Below are positions 1-6,963 of a stretch of 64,000 nt of DNA, in pieces. Source of the DNA: a bacterium (lineage in GTDB: Bacteria > Bacillota > Bacilli > Lactobacillales > Streptococcaceae); the NCBI GenBank assembly GCA_905221095.1, contig CAJNBV010000003.1:1-64000 (forward strand), written 5' to 3'. Position numbers and translations under genes: made by a program. The notes below the pieces were generated by a model, which was not told where the DNA came from, ran no database searches, and worked only from the letters and a program-made list of their open reading frames with translations. Position 1 is the first letter of the stretch, and every line of letters starts with the position of its first letter.

Positions 1-29
1 ATCATCATAAGTTAATTTCATAATAAAAA

Positions 30-70
30 CACCCCAAAAGTTAGATTTTTTCTGTCTAACTTTTGGGGTG
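30..70. repeat. Perfect 16-bp inverted repeat, terminator-like, possible IS end
   Basis: Arms at 30-45 (CACCCCAAAAGTTAGA) and 55-70 are exact reverse complements around a 9-base T-rich loop. It would work as a hairpin terminator in either direction. The sequence resembles the end region of IS3-family elements in streptococci (recollection, not checked). The downstream reading frame runs open through the right arm, as expected if an insertion cut the gene. Confidence 0.6.
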
Positions 71-90
71 CAGTTCAAAAGCTGGAAGAC

Positions 91-453
91 TTGCACAATG
101 AAACACTTATGAGTCTTGAAGATTTTAAGACAAAAATCGATGAACTGGATTCAACGGTTGACAAAAAGCATAAGGCGCTTTATGATAAAGCCGTGGATTT
201 GCTACGAGAGATTGACCAAATCGATGACGAATTTAGAGCAGATTCAGAAAAACTTCAAGCCCTTTACCATGCTATGGCTTACAAAGTGGGTAAAGGTAAG
301 AGAGAGTTTACTTTCAGTACAGGGGGATCTATTATCTCTCCAGCCGATGGAAGGGTTACATACAAACCAGTCTATCCAGTTGAACCATTCTTAAGAGAAG
401 TTTATGTGCGAGCTTTCGGAAATACTTACAACGATGTGAAAGGGCATTTTTAA
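91..453 (+). CDS. Phage-type hypothetical protein, probably 5'-truncated
   Basis: A 120-residue reading with a TTG start at 91. The frame is open upstream from about position 16, through the inverted repeat, so the TTG is probably not the original start and the N-terminus was lost at the repeat. The protein is charged and helical at first (residues 10-60, heptad-like Leu/Ile/Val), then has a more globular tail. No domain recognised. It is followed after 3 bases by the next phage-type gene, so both belong to one transcript of a prophage remnant. The fragment may be non-functional. Confidence 0.55.
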   Translation: MHNETLMSLEDFKTKIDELDSTVDKKHKALYDKAVDLLREIDQIDDEFRADSEKLQALYHAMAYKVGKGKREFTFSTGGSIISPADGRVTYKPVYPVEPFLREVYVRAFGNTYNDVKGHF

Positions 454-456
454 AAA

Positions 457-669
457 ATGAAGAGACAAATCAGACACAAAATTGAACCAGTTCCGACTAT
501 TACAGAGCTTTTCAAACTAATGGAAGAACACCAGCAAGCACATCCAGAGTATGAGCAATATAATTTCAAATACATTGAAGACGGGGACGCTATTGGTGCA
601 ATCATTGACTACAACGTAGAAGAATCAGTATTAAAAGCTGAAGCTGAGAAAGAGCAAGATAACGCTTAA
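457..669 (+). CDS. Small hypothetical phage protein
   Basis: 70 residues, ATG start at 457 with an AAAGGG ribosome site inside the end of the upstream gene, 3 bases away. Basic N-terminus, acidic C-terminus. No recognised domain. Context (ArpU/DUF1492-type regulators downstream) places it in the late early-region of a Siphovirus-like prophage. A GACAAGGGG/CCCCTTTTTGTC hairpin follows at about 669-697. Confidence 0.6.
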   Translation: MKRQIRHKIEPVPTITELFKLMEEHQQAHPEYEQYNFKYIEDGDAIGAIIDYNVEESVLKAEAEKEQDNA

Positions 670-735
670 GACAAGGGGGAGTTTTCCCCTTTTTGTCGCT
701 TAAGCAGAGGGGGACGATTCGCTCATAAGCGCTTT

Positions 736-765
736 TTGGAATGTAGTACATTGGAATGTAGTACA
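736..765. repeat. 15-bp exact tandem duplication
   Basis: TTGGAATGTAGTACA occurs at 736-750 and again at 751-765, just upstream of the phage-type gene at 804. It contains GTAC palindromes. It could be a phage protein-binding site or a recent slippage duplication; nothing in the window decides. Confidence 0.8.
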
Positions 766-803
766 AAAAAATCACGAAACGAACACCGTAGAAAGGGTGC
801 AAT

Positions 804-1118
804 ATGGAACGCGATAGCCGAGGGAGATTTTTGCCGGGCAATCAAGTAGCAAAAGGCAACAAGGGCAACAGAAAGCCAAAATTTGGCAATAGCAACGCTT
901 TGAAGCATGGACTACACAGAGGATATACTGGACTGTTCCCAAGCCGAGAAGGTGGGGTATCTATATATAAAAATGGTGCATACATTGGAACGCTACCAGA
1001 CAAGTATTTTAACCATTCTGAAGATGGTGCGCTTTGGGTAGATTATAACGTTTGTCAGTATTTAATTTTAGTTTGTGGCTTTCCTGAAAGTACGTTTAGC
1101 GAACCTGAAGAATGGTAA
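804..1118 (+). CDS. Phage-type protein with Gly/Asn/Lys-rich N-terminal motif
   Basis: 104 residues, ATG at 804 preceded by AGAAAGGG. The N-terminus (RGRFLPGNQ, then GNKGN and GNSNALKHG) matches the basic 'GNxNALKHG' leader common on phage terminase small subunits and other phage DNA-binding proteins. The remaining 65 residues do not look like a terminase HTH domain, so I call it only a phage-associated protein, possibly nucleic-acid binding through the basic leader. Confidence 0.6.
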   Translation: MERDSRGRFLPGNQVAKGNKGNRKPKFGNSNALKHGLHRGYTGLFPSREGGVSIYKNGAYIGTLPDKYFNHSEDGALWVDYNVCQYLILVCGFPESTFSEPEEW

Positions 1119-1233
1119 GGGTTATATTTGAACTCCGAGCGAACGCCGAGAAAATGCAAAAAAAAGCCAGCACAGGGCTGACTCCTTTGTGATATATCCG
1201 ATAAAAATATTATATCATAGAGGAGGCCGAGGC

Positions 1234-1653
1234 ATGACACCAGAGCAGGTAAAAGAAAAACTAGAGGGCGTTAAGTGGATAAGCAAGGAAATCAAAGGCT
1301 TATATTTGGAATTGGAAGCCCTGGAGAGTGGTATTATCAAAAAGCCAACACTAAGCCATAGCAGGGTGCAGACGAGCAGAGAGAACAAGACAGAGAACGA
1401 CCTTATAAGTGTTCTAAAACTAAAAGAGGATACGCTTCAGAGGATTGAGCGGCTTACTGAAGAGAGAATGGAAATATCTAAGCTGATCGATAAGCTGGCC
1501 AATCCGCTTGAGCGTTCTGTTCTAAGATTTTTTTACTTGAATGATCTTGTAGCTTCGGAGGTAGCTGAAGAAATAGGAAAATCTACCACCTCAGTATATC
1601 GAGTAAAGCAGGAAGCTATAGAACACTTGAGCAAGGTGGAAGGAGCGAACTAA
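1234..1653 (+). CDS. DUF1492 / RinA-ArpU-like phage transcription regulator
   Basis: 139 residues from the ATG at 1234, which has a perfect AGGAGG just upstream; the earlier in-frame ATG at 1189 has no ribosome site. The first half is helical and charged; the last 50 residues form a sigma-70 region-4-like HTH (LERSVLRFFYLNDL, then VAEEIGKSTTSVYRVKQEA). Such proteins control late genes of Gram-positive phages. The stop codon overlaps the ATG of the next gene by one base, so the two are translationally coupled. No late structural genes follow, so the regulator is probably orphaned. Confidence 0.75.
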   Translation: MTPEQVKEKLEGVKWISKEIKGLYLELEALESGIIKKPTLSHSRVQTSRENKTENDLISVLKLKEDTLQRIERLTEERMEISKLIDKLANPLERSVLRFFYLNDLVASEVAEEIGKSTTSVYRVKQEAIEHLSKVEGAN

Positions 1654-2045
1654 TGGAGCTGGATAAGTTTAAAACGATGATGAACGTTAGAGAGCGGATG
1701 ACATACTTTTTGAGATTCCAGAGGATGGCAGGGAGTGAAAACCAAGTTATAATAGACGAAGAGGCTTGGAAACTTGTTTTACCTGATCAGTGGAATTTGA
1801 GCGGTGAGCATGAAAAAGCAATCCGTGAGGGATTGGAAAAATTCGCCCACGACATCAACAGCATAGAGAACAAACGAGCCAGAAAATACTTTATTATCCA
1901 TTATTGCTATATGAGGAAGAAAACAATGAGTGAATGCGTAGAGATGGCAGGTACTAGCTCCACTAGCTACCACCGATACAAACAGATAGCCGTCTTAAAC
2001 TTTGCGAGAATCCACCAGAACGGAGAGCTAGAAGTGTATAAGTAA
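1653..2045 (+). CDS. ArpU-family phage regulator
   Basis: 130 residues, starting at the ATG that overlaps the previous stop. C-terminal part (RKYFIIHYCYMRKKTMSECV, then GTSSTSYHRYKQIAVLNFA) is a degenerate sigma-4-like HTH as in ArpU proteins, which act at late promoters of enterococcal and streptococcal phages. It forms a pair with the DUF1492-type protein upstream and is followed by a terminator at 2128-2160. Together they mark the right end of an early/middle module; the structural module is missing. Confidence 0.65.
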   Translation: MELDKFKTMMNVRERMTYFLRFQRMAGSENQVIIDEEAWKLVLPDQWNLSGEHEKAIREGLEKFAHDINSIENKRARKYFIIHYCYMRKKTMSECVEMAGTSSTSYHRYKQIAVLNFARIHQNGELEVYK

Positions 2046-2127
2046 GCGAAGATACTGCTAGACTTTGCTAAAAGATATCGAGGCGGTGTTTTAGTGGTGT
2101 ATGAACAAACATATCTCGGACCTAATT

Positions 2128-2160
2128 AAAAGCCCTTAGAGATGAATCTAGGGCTTTTTT
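2128..2160 (+). terminator. Rho-independent terminator
   Basis: AGCCCTTAGA / TCTAGGGCT stem followed by six T. It ends the phage regulator transcript and overlaps the end of the convergent minus-strand gene cluster; the A-run on its left lets it work in both directions. Confidence 0.8.
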
Positions 2161-2363
2161 GTCTGGTTGATTTTATCAGTAATTTCAATTTCCTTGATTT
2201 CATTTTCAAAGAGTTTAATCCACCTGGTTCCAGAATTAATGGATAACCCATCAAATTCTTCATCGTGGACATCTTTGTCTTCGTAAAGAGCTACACCTTT
2301 AAATATCTGGCCATCAATATCAGTGATTCTGACAACCTTGTTATTAAATTTTCTAAGTTCCAT
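2148..2363 (-). CDS. Small Sm-like beta-barrel candidate
   Basis: 71 residues, ATG at 2363 with AAGGAG upstream. The pattern RKFNNKVVRITDIDGQIFKGVAL, then WIKLFENEIKEIEI, looks like the beta-strand arrangement of small Sm/LSm-like or SH3-like barrels (an alternation of hydrophobic and polar residues with a 'G-x-I-x-K-G-x-A' turn). No firm family. It is the last gene of a minus-strand cluster with two CPCC zinc-ribbon proteins, and its stop overlaps the shared terminator. Confidence 0.6.
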   Translation of the reverse strand: MELRKFNNKVVRITDIDGQIFKGVALYEDKDVHDEEFDGLSINSGTRWIKLFENEIKEIEITDKINQTKKP

Positions 2364-2392
2364 CAGTTCTCCTTTCGTGGTACTATAGTCTG

Positions 2393-2602
2393 TTATATTA
2401 TTGGAATTCCCTTAACATACGCTTCTTTGGCCTCTGCAAGTGTCATTTTATTTGGACCTCCATCGATATTAAACGCTCCCGTATTTTGCCAATGACAAAC
2501 ATCACAAATATCATAAGTTTCTACTAAATTTCCACATACGGGGCAATGCACATGTTCCCATCCGTCAATCATTATTATATTCTTTTTTCCAGTCTTATTC
2601 AT
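2393..2602 (-). CDS. CPCC-type cysteine-rich zinc-ribbon protein, copy 1
   Basis: 69 residues. Two cysteine pairs, HCPVCG and CDVC, spaced about 14 residues apart form a probable zinc ribbon, followed by WQNTG and NIDGGPNKMTLAEAKEAY, the signature of the cysteine-rich CPCC family (Pfam Cys_rich_CPCC). The function of the family is unknown; members often lie in phage or toxin-related loci. The start at 2602 has GGGAG 10 bases upstream. About 75% identical over the core to the neighbour at 2634-3002, so it is a tandem duplicate. Confidence 0.75.
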   Translation of the reverse strand: MNKTGKKNIIMIDGWEHVHCPVCGNLVETYDICDVCHWQNTGAFNIDGGPNKMTLAEAKEAYVKGIPII

Positions 2603-2633
2603 TTAAGGTTACTCCCAACACTATACAAATATA

Positions 2634-3002
2634 TTAGCTGTTCATATGCACTACTTTTTCAATATCATTGATTGTAATTGTTATGGTATCCCAGTCTTTA
2701 GGGGAATCTCCTATGTCAGCAATAAAAGTATCTTCACTTAACTTTTCGACAATTGTCGCTGTTTGACCGTTTTTTAACAACACTGTATCAAATTCTAGAA
2801 TTTTTACGATTTTTCTCCTTGCGTAAGCTTCTTTGGCTTCAGCTAGAGTTATTTTATTTGGGCCGCCGTCAATATTTATAATACCTGTATTTTGCCAACG
2901 ACAGACGTCACAGATATCATAGTCCATAACTTCAGCTCCGCAAACAGGGCAATGTAACCATAAATATCCATCAATTTTCCAAGTCTCTTTTGATTTATCC
3001 AT
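2634..3002 (-). CDS. CPCC zinc-ribbon protein with extra C-terminal domain, copy 2
   Basis: I start it at the ATG at 3002, which has GAGGG 8 bases upstream; a longer frame to 3077 has no ribosome site. 122 residues. The first 60 repeat the neighbour's zinc ribbon (HCPVCG, CDVC, WQNTG, NIDGGPNK). The last 60 (VKILEFDTVLLKNGQTATIV, later TITITINDIEKVV) resemble the small DUF4926-type barrel. It therefore joins in one chain a zinc ribbon and a barrel, whereas the downstream copy and the 71-residue gene carry them separately. Confidence 0.7.
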   Translation of the reverse strand: MDKSKETWKIDGYLWLHCPVCGAEVMDYDICDVCRWQNTGIINIDGGPNKITLAEAKEAYARRKIVKILEFDTVLLKNGQTATIVEKLSEDTFIADIGDSPKDWDTITITINDIEKVVHMNS

Positions 3003-3150
3003 ATCAATCCCTCTTCCATAAACTCGCCAAACCAATCTTTTTGGTGAACCGTGAGTATCAACCCACCTTTCCATCATTATACTGCAAACCGAGGGGGATT
3101 ACTAATAATTGAGTGAGTTTTCTAGATGTGGTATGATAGTATTATTAGGT

Positions 3151-3169
3151 AATAAAAAAGCACGTTTGA
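3151..3169 (+). repeat. Leader repeat, copy 1 (AATAAAAAAGCACGTTTGA)
   Basis: Lies 13 bases after an extended -10 (TG-G-TATGAT, TATGAT at 3132-3137), so it would be at the 5' end of a plus-strand transcript. The same 19 bases, with one extra A, recur at 3379-3398 at the same distance from another extended -10. Confidence 0.8.
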
Positions 3170-3195
3170 TTGTCCGTTTGTGGGGGCTTTTGTGG

Positions 3196-3223
3196 TTGAA
3201 AAGGATTAGAAAAGGTGTATAAT
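3196..3223 (+). promoter_or_regulatory. Promoter of candidate small RNA
   Basis: TTGAAA at 3196-3201, 16-base spacer, consensus TATAAT at 3218-3223. Predicted transcription start about 3230. No ribosome site or ORF of note follows; a terminator ends the unit at 3337. Confidence 0.75.
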
Positions 3224-3229
3224 ATATAT

Positions 3230-3337
3230 AAGAATAGAAGTAGAGAAATATCGGGAACTACGCACCTTTGGGTATCTGAAAAGCGGGGAATTCCCGTCCC
3301 GCCTATTCCAGCACCTAGAGAAATCTAAGTGCTTTTT
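3230..3337 (+). ncRNA. Candidate small RNA, ~108 nt
   Basis: The unit starts at a near-consensus promoter and ends at a terminator (AGCACCTAGA/TCTAAGTGCT stem plus five T, 3310-3337). Inside, GAATAG (about 3232) can pair with CTATTC (3303-3308) and CGGGAA (about 3252) with TTCCCG (about 3290), giving a closed multi-stem fold. I recognise no Rfam family. Its 3' end lies opposite the end of a possible minus-strand ORF (3315-3431). Confidence 0.55.
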
Positions 3338-3431
3338 GATATGAGTTATTTTCTACGTGATATAATGAACCTATCAGCAATAAAAAAAGCACGTTTGACC
3401 GTGCTAGTTTCTTGCCTGCTGAACTCATCAT
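3315..3431 (-). CDS. Possible 38-residue hydrophobic peptide
   Basis: ATG at 3431 (or 3428) with AAGGAA 6 bases upstream. The peptide has a basic N-terminus (GKKLARS), a hydrophobic stretch (NVLFLLLIGSLYHV) and a polar tail, the layout of type I toxins. The hydrophobic part, however, is encoded by the reverse of the leader repeat with its A-run, so the coding signal may be accidental. A similar SNVLFYY-LIILSYHI reading occurs opposite the other repeat copy. Confidence 0.3.
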   Translation of the reverse strand: MMSSAGKKLARSNVLFLLLIGSLYHVENNSYQKALRFL

Positions 3432-3447
3432 TTTAAGTTCCTTTTTG
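3373..3447 (+). ncRNA. Possible antisense RNA over the 38-codon ORF start
   Basis: An extended -10 (TG at 3358, TATAAT at 3361-3366) predicts a start near 3373. The transcript would carry the second leader repeat, whose AGCACG/CGTGCT hairpin is at 3388-3404, and would be antisense to the ribosome site and start of the minus-strand ORF. A weak GAACT/AGTTC stem with CTTTTTG ends at about 3447. Confidence 0.3.
3379..3398 (+). repeat. Leader repeat, copy 2
   Basis: AATAAAAAAAGCACGTTTGA, one A longer than copy 1 at 3151-3169, 12 bases after an extended -10 TATAAT. In this copy it extends into a hairpin, which on the minus strand reads as a stem followed by seven T, a good minus-strand terminator. 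Confidence 0.8.
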
Positions 3448-3567
3448 TTACCCTTTATGTTTTCTCAACTTATTCAAAATTAGTTGTTTTTGCAGAAATC
3501 AGGTTAGATATTGAGTAGGCTTAGGCCTATTTTTTAGTATCTAATAATAGGAAGATAACCTTAAAAA

Positions 3568-3594
3568 ATAAAATAGTTCAGTGAACTATTTTAT
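3568..3594 (-). terminator. 27-bp palindrome, minus-strand terminator
   Basis: Arms of 13 bases (ATAAAATAGTTCA and its complement) around a single base. Read on the minus strand the stem is followed by six T. No gene on the minus strand to its right remains in the window before murZ, so it probably ended a lost prophage gene such as an integrase. Confidence 0.6.
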
Positions 3595-3642
3595 CCTGAA
3601 CCTTGAAATTCAAAAGTTCAGCCGTTGATTTAACAACATTTC

Positions 3643-3677
3643 TAGCCCCTCGGATTTTATCCGAAGGGCTATTTTTT
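3643..3677 (+). terminator. Strong hairpin terminator
   Basis: TAGCCC-TCGGAT / ATCCGA-GGGCTA stem followed by six T. It insulates murZ from the prophage remnant. Confidence 0.8.
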
Positions 3678-3851
3678 GTTCGAGGGGCATAAAAGGGGCA
3701 AATAGCAATTTGAGAAAGATTAGTAATTCAGAAAATAACTCATCAACTCCGATTCAATAAAATTGAAAAGGATGGAAAAAAGGATAAATTTATGATATAC
3801 TTTATTTTAAGGACCTTATTAGAAATCTTGAAAGAGTATTAAAAACTTAGA

Positions 3852-5111
3852 ATGAGAAAAATTGTTATCAATGGTGGATTACCACTACAAGGGGAAATTA
3901 CTATTAGTGGTGCTAAAAATAGCGTTGTGGCCTTAATTCCAGCTATTATATTGGCTGATGATGTGGTGACTTTGGATTGTGTTCCAGATATTTCGGATGT
4001 AGCCAGTCTTGTCGAAATTATGGAATTGATGGGAGCTACTGTTAAGCGCTATGACGATGTCTTGGAGATTGATCCAAGAGGTGTTCAAAACATTCCAATG
4101 CCTTATGGTAAAATTAACAGTCTTCGTGCATCTTACTATTTTTATGGGAGCCTCTTAGGCCGATTTGGTGAAGCGACAGTTGGTTTACCGGGAGGATGTG
4201 ATCTTGGTCCTCGTCCGATTGACCTACACCTTAAGGCATTTGAAGCCATGGGAGCTAAGGTTAGCTACGAAGGGGATACCATGAAGTTGTCTTCTAAAGA
4301 GATTGGTCTTCATGGTGCAAGTATTTACATGGATACGGTTAGTGTGGGGGCAACGATTAATACGATGATTGCTGCAGTTAAAGCAAATGGTCGAACCATT
4401 ATTGAAAATGCAGCCCGTGAGCCTGAAATTATTGATGTAGCTACTCTCTTGAATAATATGGGAGCTCATATCCGCGGTGCAGGAACTAATATCATCATTA
4501 TTGATGGTGTTGACAGATTACATGGAACGCGTCATCAGGTGATTCCAGACCGCATTGAAGCTGGAACATATATATCTTTAGCTGCTGCAGTTGGCAAGGG
4601 GATTCGTATAAATAATGTTCTTTACGAACACCTAGAAGGATTTATTGCTAAGTTGGAAGAAATGGGAGTGAGAATGACCGTATCTGAAGACAGCATTTTT
4701 GTCGAAGAGCAGTCTAATTTGAAAGCAATCAATATTAAGACAGCTCCTTACCCAGGCTTTGCAACTGATTTGCAACAACCGATTACCCCACTTTTACTAA
4801 GAACGAATGGTCGTGGTACAATTGTCGATACGATTTACGAAAAACGTGTAAATCATGTTTTTGAACTAGCAAAGATGGATGCGGACATTTCGACAACAAA
4901 TGGTCATATTTTGTACACAGGTGGTCGTGATTTGCGTGGGGCAAGTGTTAAAGCAACTGACCTGAGAGCTGGTGCAGCTTTAGTTATTGCTGGTTTGATG
5001 GCCGAGGGGCAAACTGAAATTACCAATATCGAGTTTATCTTACGTGGATATTCTGATATTATCGAAAAATTACGTAATCTAGGAGCGGATATTAGACTTG
5101 TTGAGGATTAA
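3852..5111 (+). CDS. murZ: UDP-N-acetylglucosamine 1-carboxyvinyltransferase
   Basis: 419 residues, full length for MurA. It transfers enolpyruvate from PEP to UDP-GlcNAc, the first committed step of peptidoglycan synthesis in the cytoplasm. Lys22 in SGAKNS and Cys116 in the loop [11 protein letters not shown] are the expected catalytic residues; Cys116 is the fosfomycin target. Gram-positive cocci have two MurA enzymes; the neighbours (GNAT, SpxR-like, map) match the pneumococcal murZ locus, but which paralogue this is rests on context. Promoter: extended -10 at 3793-3801; ribosome site is weak. Confidence 0.93.
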   Translation: MRKIVINGGLPLQGEITISGAKNSVVALIPAIILADDVVTLDCVPDISDVASLVEIMELMGATVKRYDDVLEIDPRGVQNIPMPYGKINSLRASYYFYGSLLGRFGEATVGLPGGCDLGPRPIDLHLKAFEAMGAKVSYEGDTMKLSSKEIGLHGASIYMDTVSVGATINTMIAAVKANGRTIIENAAREPEIIDVATLLNNMGAHIRGAGTNIIIIDGVDRLHGTRHQVIPDRIEAGTYISLAAAVGKGIRINNVLYEHLEGFIAKLEEMGVRMTVSEDSIFVEEQSNLKAINIKTAPYPGFATDLQQPITPLLLRTNGRGTIVDTIYEKRVNHVFELAKMDADISTTNGHILYTGGRDLRGASVKATDLRAGAALVIAGLMAEGQTEITNIEFILRGYSDIIEKLRNLGADIRLVED

Positions 5112-5126
5112 ACCGTAGAGGTGTTT

Positions 5127-5678
5127 ATGAATATTTGGACCAAATTAGCAATGTTTTCTTTTTTTGAAACGGATCGCTTGTATTTGCGTCCTTTCTTTTT
5201 TAGTGATAGTCAAGACTTCCATGAGATAGCTTCGAATCCAGAAAATCTCCACTTTATTTTCCCGACTCAGGCAAATCTGGAAGAAAGCCAGTATGCACTG
5301 GCCAATTATTTTATGAAGGCTCCTTTGGGAGTATGGGCAATTTGTGACCAGAAAACTGAAAAAATGATTGGTTCTGTTAAGTTTGAAAAGTTAGATGAAA
5401 TTAAAAAAGAAGCAGAACTTGGTTATTTTTTGAGAAAAGATGCTTGGTCCCAAGGTTTTATGACAGAAGTTGTTCAAAAACTTTGCCAGCTTTCCTTTGA
5501 GGAGTTTGGTTTAAAACAATTATCCATTATAACCCATCTCGAAAACGAAGCTAGCCAAAAGGTTGCTCTTAAAGCTGGATTTAGTTTGTTCCGTCAGTTT
5601 AAGGGAAGTGATCGCTACACAAGAAAAATGCGGGATTATCTTGAATTTCGGTATGTAAAAGGAGAATTCAATGAGTAA
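5127..5678 (+). CDS. GNAT acetyltransferase (RimJ/RimL-like)
   Basis: 183 residues from ATG 5127, with GAGGTG 4-5 bases upstream; an in-frame GTG at 5121 overlaps that site. Typical RimJ/RimL-type features: FFETDRLYLRPF at the N-terminus, ELGYFLRKDAWSQGFMTE in the acetyl-CoA binding region, and NEASQKVALKAGF near the end. Substrate unknown, probably an N-terminal amine or antibiotic. It lies 15 bases after murZ and overlaps the next gene by 8 bases, so all three are co-transcribed. Confidence 0.85.
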   Translation: MNIWTKLAMFSFFETDRLYLRPFFFSDSQDFHEIASNPENLHFIFPTQANLEESQYALANYFMKAPLGVWAICDQKTEKMIGSVKFEKLDEIKKEAELGYFLRKDAWSQGFMTEVVQKLCQLSFEEFGLKQLSIITHLENEASQKVALKAGFSLFRQFKGSDRYTRKMRDYLEFRYVKGEFNE

Positions 5679-6948
5679 GCATCAGGAAATTCTAAGCTAT
5701 TTGGAGGAATTGCCAGTAGGTAAAAGGGTCAGTGTTCGTAGTATTTCCAATCATCTGGGAGTCAGTGATGGAACGGCCTACCGCGCTATCAAGGAAGCTG
5801 AAAACCGTGGAATTGTGGAGACCCGTCCAAGAAGTGGTACGATTCGTGTTAAATCCCAGAAAGTTGCGATTGAAAGATTAACCTTTGCTGAAATTGCAGA
5901 AGTGACTTCTTCTGAGGTTCTAGCTGGGCAAGAAGGTTTAGAGAGAGAATTTAGTAAGTTTTCAATTGGTGCCATGACTGAACAAAATATCTTGTCTTAC
6001 CTTCACGATGGGGGGCTCTTGATTGTCGGAGACCGTACCCGTATCCAATTACTAGCGCTGGAAAATGAAAATGCAGTTTTGGTTACAGGTGGTTTTCATG
6101 TTCATGATGATGTTCTTAAACTGGCCAATCAAAAAGGAATTCCTGTTTTAAGAAGCAAGCATGACACTTTCACCGTCGCGACTATGATCAATAAAGCCCT
6201 ATCAAATGTCCAAATCAAGACGGATATTTTGACAGTTGAGAAACTTTATCGCCCAAGTCATGAGTATGGTTTTCTGAGAGAAACCGACACAGTTAAAGAT
6301 TATTTGGACTTAGTTCGTAAGAATCGTAGCAGTCGTTTCCCAGTTATAAATCAACATCAGGTTGTTGTTGGAGTTGTAACCATGAGAGACGCTGGTGATA
6401 AGTCACCAAGTACCACAATTGACAAGGTCATGTCGCGTAGTCTATTTTTGGTTGGATTATCGACAAATATTGCCAATGTGAGTCAACGGATGATTGCTGA
6501 AGACTTTGAAATGGTACCGGTTGTTCGGAATAATCAAACCTTGCTTGGAGTTGTGACACGACGAGATGTCATGGAGAAGATGAGTCGTTCCCAAGTTTCG
6601 GCTCTACCGACTTTTTCTGAGCAGATTGGACAAAAACTCTCTTATCACCATGATGAAGTCGTCATTACAGTGGAACCCTTTATGCTTGAAAAAAATGGTG
6701 TTTTAGCTAACGGTGTATTAGCAGAAATATTGACCCACATGACACAAGATTTAGTTGTGAATAGCGGGCGCAATCTCATTATCGAGCAGATGCTGATCTA
6801 CTTTTTACAGGCTGTTCAGATTGATGATATATTGCGCATTCAAGCACGCATTATCCATCATACTAGACGATCAGCTATTATTGATTACGATATTTATCAT
6901 GGTCATCAGATTGTTTCAAAAGCAAATGTGACCGTTAAAATTAATTAG
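5671..6948 (+). CDS. spxR: HTH-DRTGG-CBS-HotDog regulator, SpxR/YtoI-like
   Basis: 425 residues. Order: winged HTH (about 1-60: SVRSISNHLGVSDGTAYRAI), DRTGG domain (about 75-185), two CBS domains (about 190-310: SRFPVINQHQVVVGVVTMRD and MVPVVRNNQTLLGVVTRRD), HotDog fold (about 320-425). This architecture is that of B. subtilis YtoI and pneumococcal SpxR, which controls pyruvate oxidase (spxB) expression, probably sensing adenine nucleotides and a CoA compound. The symbol rests on architecture and locus. Starts inside the end of the GNAT gene; map follows after 15 bases. Confidence 0.85.
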   Translation: MSKHQEILSYLEELPVGKRVSVRSISNHLGVSDGTAYRAIKEAENRGIVETRPRSGTIRVKSQKVAIERLTFAEIAEVTSSEVLAGQEGLEREFSKFSIGAMTEQNILSYLHDGGLLIVGDRTRIQLLALENENAVLVTGGFHVHDDVLKLANQKGIPVLRSKHDTFTVATMINKALSNVQIKTDILTVEKLYRPSHEYGFLRETDTVKDYLDLVRKNRSSRFPVINQHQVVVGVVTMRDAGDKSPSTTIDKVMSRSLFLVGLSTNIANVSQRMIAEDFEMVPVVRNNQTLLGVVTRRDVMEKMSRSQVSALPTFSEQIGQKLSYHHDEVVITVEPFMLEKNGVLANGVLAEILTHMTQDLVVNSGRNLIIEQMLIYFLQAVQIDDILRIQARIIHHTRRSAIIDYDIYHGHQIVSKANVTVKIN

Positions 6949-6963
6949 AAACTAGGAGAAAAA

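Larger units (their letters stand above)
3003..3851. other. Gene-free region between prophage remnant and murZ
   Basis: No conventional gene in about 850 bases. It holds two extended -10 promoters each followed by the same 19-bp leader repeat, a small RNA unit, a possible 38-codon minus-strand ORF, a 27-bp palindrome, a strong hairpin terminator and the murZ promoter (extended -10 TGATATACT, TATACT at 3796-3801). It probably contains the scar of the prophage end. Confidence 0.7.

Noticed and set aside
3151..3200. Reading of the first leader repeat as part of a CRISPR array or tRNA-like element
   Set aside because: Only two copies, 228 bp apart, no spacers and no cloverleaf.
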